64,000 nucleotides of DNA from VRUE01 sp035557635 (GTDB lineage: Bacteria > Actinomycetota > Thermoleophilia > Solirubrobacterales > 70-9), in NCBI GenBank assembly GCA_035557635.1, contig DATMDR010000017.1, forward strand, positions 60,995 to 124,994, given 5' to 3'. Shown piece by piece: positions 58,631 through 64,000 of the stretch. Position 1 is the first letter of the stretch; each line of letters starts with the position of its first letter. The notes beneath the pieces are model-generated. The model saw only the letters and a list, made by a program, of their open reading frames with translations, did no database searches and had not been told where the DNA came from. Made by a program: the position numbers and the translations under genes.

Positions 58631-59803
58631 GTGCTGACACCTGAGGACATTCACAGCGAATTCCGCAAGGTCCGCGCTGGGATCGATCATCGACCAGTGC
58701 CCGAGTCCGCCGCCCTAGACGGCTTCCCGTCCGACATACCGCTCGACGGGCCCCACGCAAAGCGTCAGCTGGACGAGATCAGCGAGCTGCTCGACGCGCA
58801 CCCGCGCTTCTCGGAGCGTTTCGACTTCTCGTGGGCCACCGATCCCGCCAGCTACAGCATTTCCCTGGAGCTGACGCTACAGGCGGTCCTCATAGCCGCT
58901 CTCGCAGACAGTGACCAGGACCATCCGGACCTTGCCCGCCTGCGCCCGACTGTGGTTCGGTGCGTAATGAATCCCCAGTTCTCGAGTACGTGCATCTCCG
59001 CCGATGAGGTGGACTTCATCTGCATCTCGCAAGGCTTCATCAAGTTCATGCAGATCTTCGTCGGCTCAATGATCGACTTCCACGACATCGGGCGCTGGAT
59101 CCATGGCGAGACGAAGCTCGCCGACACCAACCTCGTCTTCGGCCAGGACGCGGAGCGAACGCTGCGGACGGTGCCGGAAGCCGGCAAAGAGATCTGCCAG
59201 GGGATCGTCAACGCGGGCTTCAACATCGCTGGCGGCGAGCATGTCAGCCACCACTCGACAATCAGCGAGCGACTCGCGGACGACATCGGTAGGCACGCCC
59301 CGACTTTGGTCATCGCGATGATCGCCTGCGAGGGCTTTATCGTCTGTCACGAGCTCGCTCACTTCCTCAAAGGCCACAAGCAGAAACTGGTGCGTTCGAT
59401 CGACGACGAGGTCGGTGCCGACGAATCAGGCACCAGCCTGCTGATAGTCGCCTCCGCAACCCTGAAGCCCCTTCCTGCTGGCACCCTCTTCGGTCCGCCT
59501 GTGTTCTTCCAGCTGGCGCGCCTCTACGAGATGATGCACAGGGTGAGGGCGATGATGTACGAGCCCGGGGACGTCAGCAAGTTCATCGCCTCAGAGAACG
59601 AACTCAAGCTGCGAATGAAACTGACTGGCCGGTACATCGCGAAGCACATACCGATGCCGCACGAACGCAGTCCCTATTGGGAGATAGTCAACGAGATAGG
59701 GGTTGTGATCCGAGGCTGCCAGCTGTACATGCTCGAGGTCTTCACCAAGGAGAAAAGAGACTTCGACTCCCCTGAGGAGGAGCCGCACCTCTATACGCGC
59801 TAA
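58631..59803 (+). CDS. HExxH-motif putative zinc metalloprotease
   Basis: A 390-residue soluble protein from GTG 58631. The zinc motif is HELAH (240-244), and a downstream DDEVGAD (258-264) could give the third ligand, as in gluzincin-like peptidases of the ImmA/IrrE or Zn-peptidase type. The N-terminal 200 residues are not recognised. The gene ends exactly one base before tRNA-Pro and follows a small partner gene. Codon use looks somewhat less biased than its neighbours. An acquired pair at a tRNA end, possibly a stress or defence protease, is plausible but unproven. Confidence 0.7.
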   Translation: MLTPEDIHSEFRKVRAGIDHRPVPESAALDGFPSDIPLDGPHAKRQLDEISELLDAHPRFSERFDFSWATDPASYSISLELTLQAVLIAALADSDQDHPDLARLRPTVVRCVMNPQFSSTCISADEVDFICISQGFIKFMQIFVGSMIDFHDIGRWIHGETKLADTNLVFGQDAERTLRTVPEAGKEICQGIVNAGFNIAGGEHVSHHSTISERLADDIGRHAPTLVIAMIACEGFIVCHELAHFLKGHKQKLVRSIDDEVGADESGTSLLIVASATLKPLPAGTLFGPPVFFQLARLYEMMHRVRAMMYEPGDVSKFIASENELKLRMKLTGRYIAKHIPMPHERSPYWEIVNEIGVVIRGCQLYMLEVFTKEKRDFDSPEEEPHLYTR

Positions 59804-59877
59804 TCGGGGCGCCCGGATTCGAACCGGGGACCTCGGCCACCCAAAGGCCGCGCGCTACCAGGCTGCGCCACGCCCCG
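59804..59877 (-). tRNA. tRNA-Pro (anticodon UGG)
   Basis: A cloverleaf on the minus strand: acceptor CGGGGCG/CGCCCCG, D-arm GCGCAGCCTGGTAGCGC, anticodon stem CGGCC/GGCCG with loop TTTGGGT, T-arm CCGGTTCGAATCCGG and discriminator A. It reads CCA. Confidence 0.95.
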
Positions 59878-59949
59878 CTGGCGCCAGTGTAGAGCGAGGT
59901 CGCGACCCTGGCTGAGTCGCCCGAGGGCCAACCGCTAGGTTTCGCGGCC

Positions 59950-61245
59950 ATGGCCGACGTTCGCGCCTTCGACGCCCTCCATTACGACCCGGCGACCGTG
60001 GGGTCGCTGCAGCAGGTGATCGCGCCTCCGTACGACGTGATCGACCTGGCCATGCGCAAGGAGCTGCTGGAGCGCTCCCCCTACAACGCCGTCGCGATCG
60101 ACCTGCCGAAACCGTATGGCGAGACCGGGCCGCAAGCCACGGGCGAAGGCGATCCCTACGAGGAAGCCGCGGCGGCGATCGCGAGCTGGAAGGCGGACGG
60201 AGCGCTCGTCGACGACGCCGAGCCGGCAATCTGGGCGATCGAGCAGGACTACACCGGGCCGGACGGCGAGGCGCGCACCCGCCACGGCATCCTCGCCCGT
60301 GTCCGGGTCGAGGACTTCGACGCCGGCCAGGTCCTGCCTCACGAGCGCACGCTGCCCGGCCCGAAGAAGGACCGGCTCGACCTGACCCGCGCCACCCGCC
60401 ACAACCTCTCGCCGATCTTCTCGCTGAGCACGCTCGATCCCTGGCCGCTGGTCGCGCCCCATGTCGAGGCGGAAGCGCCTTTCGGTGAGGCGACGACGGA
60501 CACGCTCGGAACTGTCACGCGGCTCTGGCGAGTTGGCGACATGGAGACCTGCAAGAAGGTCACCGCGCTGCTCGCCGAGGCCCAACTGCTGATCGCCGAC
60601 GGCCACCACCGCTACGAGACCGCGCTCGCCTACCGCGACGAGGTGGGCGGCGAGGGCCCGCACAACTACACGCTGATGGCGCTGACCGGGCTCGACGACC
60701 CCGGCCTCACCGTCTTCCCCACCCACCGGCTGCTCTCTGGCTTTGCAGGCGACCCCGACCGCCAAAAGCGCTTCGGCGAGGGCCTGCGCGAGCTGTTCGA
60801 CGTCGAGGAGGTCGGCGTCGAGGGCCTAGATCCGCTCGGCGAGGAGGGCGCTGGTGTCTTCGGCTACATCGACTCCCATCACAAACAGGGCTTCCGCCTG
60901 CGCCTGAAGAACAAGGCGATCGCCGAGCTGGATCAGCTGCTGGCGGGCAAGCCGGAGGCCTACCGCCGCCTCGACGCGGCGATCCTCGAGACCCTGGTGC
61001 TGAAGGGAGTCGCCGAGCTGAGCGAGGACGACATCCTCGCCAAGCGCGGGATCGGCTACGCGAAGAGCGTCGAGGACTCGTTGGCGCTGCTCGACGAGGG
61101 GACGTATGACGTCGCCTTCATCCTCCGCCCGATCCCGGTCGACCAGGTGAAGGCGATCTGCGAGAGCGACGAGAACATGCCGCCGAAGTCGACCTACTTC
61201 TTCCCCAAGGTCCCAACCGGCCTCGCCTTCAGCCCGGTCGGCTGA
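59950..61245 (+). CDS. DUF1015-family protein
   Basis: A 431-residue cytoplasmic protein. The family marks are the opening VRAFDALHYDP and APPYDVI near residue 25, YNAVAIDLP, LPHERTLPGPKKDRLDL near residue 130, and LLIADGHHRYETALAY near residue 215. DUF1015 proteins resemble a ParB/kinase-like fold group and are often near serine metabolism genes. The function is not settled. It lies 25 nt before the cobalamin adenosyltransferase gene. Confidence 0.9.
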   Translation: MADVRAFDALHYDPATVGSLQQVIAPPYDVIDLAMRKELLERSPYNAVAIDLPKPYGETGPQATGEGDPYEEAAAAIASWKADGALVDDAEPAIWAIEQDYTGPDGEARTRHGILARVRVEDFDAGQVLPHERTLPGPKKDRLDLTRATRHNLSPIFSLSTLDPWPLVAPHVEAEAPFGEATTDTLGTVTRLWRVGDMETCKKVTALLAEAQLLIADGHHRYETALAYRDEVGGEGPHNYTLMALTGLDDPGLTVFPTHRLLSGFAGDPDRQKRFGEGLRELFDVEEVGVEGLDPLGEEGAGVFGYIDSHHKQGFRLRLKNKAIAELDQLLAGKPEAYRRLDAAILETLVLKGVAELSEDDILAKRGIGYAKSVEDSLALLDEGTYDVAFILRPIPVDQVKAICESDENMPPKSTYFFPKVPTGLAFSPVG

Positions 61246-61270
61246 ATCCCAGCGCCCTTAGGATGGGCGC

Positions 61271-61837
61271 GTGGTCAAGATTTACACGAAGAAGGGCGAC
61301 GACGGCACGACATCGCTCTGGTACGGCGGTCGGGTGCCCAAGCACCACGGCCGCACCGAGGCCTACGGCGCGCTCGACGAGGCGTGCTCGGAGCTGGGTG
61401 TAGCGCGCGCTCTCTGCGATGCCGGTGAGGCCGAGTTGGCAGCGGACATTCTCCGCCTCCAGGACGACCTCTTCGTCGCCGGGGCCGAGCTGGCCACCGC
61501 GCCCGAGGCCGCCGAGCGTCTCGAGGACGGGATCAGCCGCACCACCGAGGAGATGGTCGCCGAGCTCGAGCGGCAGATCGACCGCTACATGGCACAGGTC
61601 GAGCTGCCACCGAAGTTCGTGATCCCCGGCGGCAACCAGCTCTCCGCCCAGCTCGACGTCGCTCGCACCACGATCCGCCGCGCCGAGCGCCACGTCAGCG
61701 CCCTCAGCGAGGCCGGCGAGCTGGCCTCCGAGACGGTGATCCACTTCGTCAACCGCGCCTCCGACCTCGCCTACGCGATGGCCCGCTTCGCCGACGTCGA
61801 CGATCCGGCCCTGTTCGAGGGCCGGCGCAAGGCCTAG
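61271..61837 (+). CDS. Cob(I)alamin adenosyltransferase, PduO type
   Basis: A 188-residue helical-bundle enzyme that transfers the adenosyl group of ATP to cob(I)alamin, making AdoCbl. Typical are the ATP-binding start IYTKKGDDGTTSL, GALDEACSELG, FVIPGGNQLSAQLDVART with RRAER, and VIHFVNRASDLAY. GTG 61271 lies 6 nt after a TAGGAT box, so the message is probably leaderless. It completes the path from the ECF-imported corrinoid to the coenzyme that the riboswitch senses. The SDR gene follows directly. Confidence 0.95.
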   Translation: MVKIYTKKGDDGTTSLWYGGRVPKHHGRTEAYGALDEACSELGVARALCDAGEAELAADILRLQDDLFVAGAELATAPEAAERLEDGISRTTEEMVAELERQIDRYMAQVELPPKFVIPGGNQLSAQLDVARTTIRRAERHVSALSEAGELASETVIHFVNRASDLAYAMARFADVDDPALFEGRRKA

Positions 61838-62650
61838 ATGGACCTCGGCCTGGCGGGGCGTGCCTGCGTCGTCACCGGCGCCAGCCGCGGGATCGGACGG
61901 GAGACGGCACGGCTGCTCTGCGCCGAGGGCGCCGGCGTGTTGCTGGTCGCCCGCAACGAGGAGCGCCTGGCCGAGGCGACGGAGGTGGCCGCGGCTGCCG
62001 GCTCCGATGCGGGTGGCCGGGCCGCGCACCTCGTCCTCGACGTCACCGCCGAGAACGCCGGCGAGCTGATCGTCGCGGCCGCGAACGAGCACTTCGGCTC
62101 CCTCGACGTGCTCGTCAACAACGCCGGCGCCGCCCAGTGGCGCAACCTCGACGAGGTGCCCGACGAGGACTGGCGCGCTCAGTACGAGCTCAACGTGATG
62201 GCGCCGCTGCGAGCGATGCGCGCCACGATCCCGGCGATGGCCGCGCGCGGCTGGGGCCGGGTCGTCAACGTCTGCTCGACCGCAGGCAAGCGGCCCTCCG
62301 CGGCGATGCCGGAGTACTCGGTCGCCAAGGCCGCCGAGCTCTCGCTCTCCCGCCTCTTCGCCGACCGCCACGCGAAGGACGGTGTGCTCGTCAACGCGAT
62401 CTGCCCCGGCCCGGTCGAGGCCGAGCTGTGGATGGAGGAGGGCGGGTTGCTCGACCAGTCGGCGGAGATGTCCGGGGCCGAGAGCCGCGAGGAGGCGCTC
62501 GAGACCGCCGGGGCGAAGCGCCCGATCGGCCGGCTCGCCAAAGTCGATGAGATCGGCGCAGCGATCGTCTTCCTCTGCTCCGAGCGTGCCTCCTACGTCA
62601 GCGGCGCCGCCTGGTCGGTCGATGGCGGCACCGTCCAGGTGATCATCTGA
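61838..62650 (+). CDS. Short-chain dehydrogenase/reductase
   Basis: A 270-residue NAD(P)-dependent oxidoreductase of the classical SDR type. The nucleotide-binding motif is TGASRGIG, NNAG is present at residue ~90, and the active site is Ser in CSTAG with YSVAK (Tyr-x3-Lys). The PG motif ICPGPVEAEL follows. The Arg after the glycine motif (SRGIG) and VARNEER suggest preference for NADP. It starts at the base after the adenosyltransferase stop. The substrate is unknown. Confidence 0.92.
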   Translation: MDLGLAGRACVVTGASRGIGRETARLLCAEGAGVLLVARNEERLAEATEVAAAAGSDAGGRAAHLVLDVTAENAGELIVAAANEHFGSLDVLVNNAGAAQWRNLDEVPDEDWRAQYELNVMAPLRAMRATIPAMAARGWGRVVNVCSTAGKRPSAAMPEYSVAKAAELSLSRLFADRHAKDGVLVNAICPGPVEAELWMEEGGLLDQSAEMSGAESREEALETAGAKRPIGRLAKVDEIGAAIVFLCSERASYVSGAAWSVDGGTVQVII

Positions 62651-63141
62651 CCGAAGCCGCCGTCCTACTGCCTCTCTACGGCTGGCCGGACGACGAGCCG
62701 GGGCTCGTCTTCACCGAGCGGCGCGCCGACCTGCGGCGCCACGCTGGGGAGATCTCCTTCCCGGGCGGCCGCAAGGACGAGGCCGATGCCGACCTCGTGG
62801 CGGCGGCGCTGCGCGAGGCCCACGAGGAGATTGGCCTCGACCCGGCAGCGGTCGAGCTGGGCGACGCTCTGCCGCCGACCAACACCTTCGTCACCGGCTA
62901 TCGCGTCCACCCCTTCGTCGGCCATATCCCCCACCCTGCCGAGCTGAACCTGGAGCCCAACCCTGCCGAGGTGGAGACCGTCCTCACCTTCTCGCTCGAC
63001 ACTCTGCGCGACAGCTACGAGATCCGCCGTCTCGTCCGCCGCGGCATACCGATCCACACCCCGACCTACGAAGTCGAAGGCCACCTGATCTGGGGAGCGA
63101 CCGCCCGCATCCTCGGCGACCTGCTCGGGCGCCTGAGCTAG
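62647..63141 (+). CDS. NUDIX hydrolase, CoA-pyrophosphatase-like, with non-canonical start
   Basis: About 164 residues. The domain opening TEAAVLLPLYG, then ISFPGGRKDEADADLVAAALREAHEEIGL, matches the CoA pyrophosphatase (NudL/PCD1) form of the NUDIX box. An ATG at 62797 would cut the box in half, so translation must begin earlier. In that frame the sequence is open back to 62551 without ATG, GTG or TTG. The best candidate is CTG 62647, which overlaps the SDR stop as CTGA and would be reached by coupled translation. It hydrolyses CoA or a related diphosphate. Confidence 0.8.
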   Translation: MTEAAVLLPLYGWPDDEPGLVFTERRADLRRHAGEISFPGGRKDEADADLVAAALREAHEEIGLDPAAVELGDALPPTNTFVTGYRVHPFVGHIPHPAELNLEPNPAEVETVLTFSLDTLRDSYEIRRLVRRGIPIHTPTYEVEGHLIWGATARILGDLLGRLS

Positions 63142-63150
63142 GCGTCCCGC

Positions 63151-63825
63151 TCAGGCCTGCCCGGCCTTCTCTGGCTGGGGAACGATCCGGATGTACGGCT
63201 TCGGCTCCTCCCAGCCCTCCGGGTAGATCTCTTTCGCTTCGTCGTTGGAGACCGATCCGGCGATGATCACATCGTCGCCCTGCTCCCACTGGGCCGGGGT
63301 GGCGACTTTGTGCTTGGCGGTGAGCTGCAGCGAGTCGATCACGCGCAGCACCTCGTCGAAGTTGCGTCCGGTCGTCATCGGATAGACCAAGATGAGCTTG
63401 ACCTTCTTGTCGGGACCTATGACGAAGACGTTGCGCACCGTCTGGTTGTCGACCGGGGTGCGGTCCCCGGCGTCACCCGAGACGTCCGCCGGCAGCATCC
63501 CGTAGAGCTTGGAGACCTGGAAGTCGGAGTCGCTGATGATTGGGTAGTTGGGTGCAGCGCCCTGGGTCTCCTCGATGTCCTTGGCCCAGCCCTCGTGCTT
63601 GTCGAGCGGGTCGACCGAGAGGCCGATGATCTTCACGCCGCGCTTGTCGAACTCGGGCTTGATGGAGGCCATGTAGCCGAGCTCGGTGGTGCAGACGGGC
63701 GTGAAGTCCTTGGGGTGGGAGAACAGGACCGCCCAGGAGTCGCCGATCCACTCGTGGAACCGGATCTTCCCTTGCGTGGTGTCGGCCTCGAAGTCCGGCG
63801 CGATTTCACCGAGCTGCAGTCCCAT
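63151..63825 (-). CDS. 1-Cys peroxiredoxin (Prx6-like)
   Basis: A 224-residue thiol peroxidase that reduces hydrogen peroxide and alkyl hydroperoxides. The peroxidatic Cys is in DFTPVCTTELG near residue 45. The Prx6-type C-terminal domain is present (YPMTTGRNFDEVLRVIDSLQ, TPAQWEQGDDVII). No resolving Cys is visible downstream, in keeping with a 1-Cys mechanism. It converges with the NUDIX gene. Confidence 0.95.
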   Translation of the reverse strand: MGLQLGEIAPDFEADTTQGKIRFHEWIGDSWAVLFSHPKDFTPVCTTELGYMASIKPEFDKRGVKIIGLSVDPLDKHEGWAKDIEETQGAAPNYPIISDSDFQVSKLYGMLPADVSGDAGDRTPVDNQTVRNVFVIGPDKKVKLILVYPMTTGRNFDEVLRVIDSLQLTAKHKVATPAQWEQGDDVIIAGSVSNDEAKEIYPEGWEEPKPYIRIVPQPEKAGQA

Positions 63826-63954
63826 GTTGGTCTCCTCTCACCCGCCGACCCTCGGCGGATCTCACGACGCCCGAAGAGCATAGGGGGTTGCTTGACAGGA
63901 CGGACCCGCCCGGCGATCAGATCGGCGGGCTCCGACGGCGGTACTTTTCCTCCG

Positions 63955-64000
63955 ATGAGCCTGCCCGGATCGCTGAAGGTGCTGTGCCTGGTCGACGATG
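63955..64000 (+). CDS. Start of a gene cut by the window end
   Basis: ATG 63955 opens a frame running off the edge, MSLPGSLKVLCLVDD. The hydrophobic strand KVLCLVDD is the kind that opens a Rossmann or receiver-type fold, but 15 residues do not allow identification. Confidence 0.35.
   Translation, partial: MSLPGSLKVLCLVDD

Noticed and set aside
1..64000. CRISPR arrays, insertion sequences, prophage genes and rRNA
   Set aside because: Reading the whole window, I found no spaced direct-repeat array, transposase, integrase, phage structural gene or rRNA sequence.

Overview
The window reads as one stretch of a high-GC Gram-positive chromosome, most likely an actinobacterium of the class Thermoleophilia (Solirubrobacter/Conexibacter type). 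That placement is an inference from very GC-rich codons, many ATGA/GTGA start-stop overlaps, GTG and near-leaderless starts, and several large secreted proteins of a style common in that class: collagen-like, NHL/propeller and cationic-tailed proteins.

Layout. 0.05-2.8 kb: a HEPN-like protein, two tiny membrane proteins and threonine synthase. 2.9-3.3 kb: a candidate 380-nt non-coding RNA with its own promoter and a 16-bp terminator stem. 3.5-11.3 kb: an operon of three secreted or surface proteins, plus one more secreted protein with its own promoter. 11.4-15.5 kb: a divergent LeuRS-like synthetase, a small unknown and a tandem TetR-type regulator. 15.8-20 kb: glycerol-3-phosphate dehydrogenase coupled to a degenerate Rho-like protein, then small envelope proteins. 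20-27 kb: a cobalamin-riboswitch operon with two DUF4430-type proteins, EcfT, a fused EcfA1A2, an S component fused to an alpha/alpha-barrel repeat domain, and a nitroreductase. 27-32.2 kb: secreted proteins including a trypsin-like protease. 32.4-40.8 kb: a tRNA followed at once by seven translationally coupled genes (ArgRS-like protein, fused aminodeoxychorismate synthase, GNAT, HDAC-like deacetylase, chorismate-mutase-type enzyme, P450, flavin N-monooxygenase), then a quinoprotein-like propeller with its own promoter. 42-50 kb: methyltransferase, M55 peptidase, zinc-ribbon membrane proteins, tRNA-Glu, tRNA-Leu, hydrolases and a metallophosphoesterase. 50.4-54.2 kb: a complete sulfate ABC importer. 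54.3-64 kb: PhoD-like phosphatase, RDD protein, two NUDIX proteins, an HExxH protein abutting tRNA-Pro, DUF1015, cobalamin adenosyltransferase, SDR and peroxiredoxin.

Two systems stand out. First, the operon at 32.4-40.8 kb starts with a class-I-shaped tRNA carrying a UAA anticodon, 28 nt before an ArgRS paralogue. The genes that follow would make a 4-amino-4-deoxychorismate-derived (p-aminophenylalanine-type) building block and modify it. This looks like an undescribed aminoacyl-tRNA- or aminoacyl-adenylate-dependent biosynthetic pathway. Second, the B12-riboswitch operon at 20-27 kb encodes, as separate parts, the two folds found in animal intrinsic factor and transcobalamin (alpha6/alpha6 barrel and DUF4430 beta domain), together with an ECF importer. 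A PduO-type cobalamin adenosyltransferase at 61.3 kb fits a cell that salvages B12.
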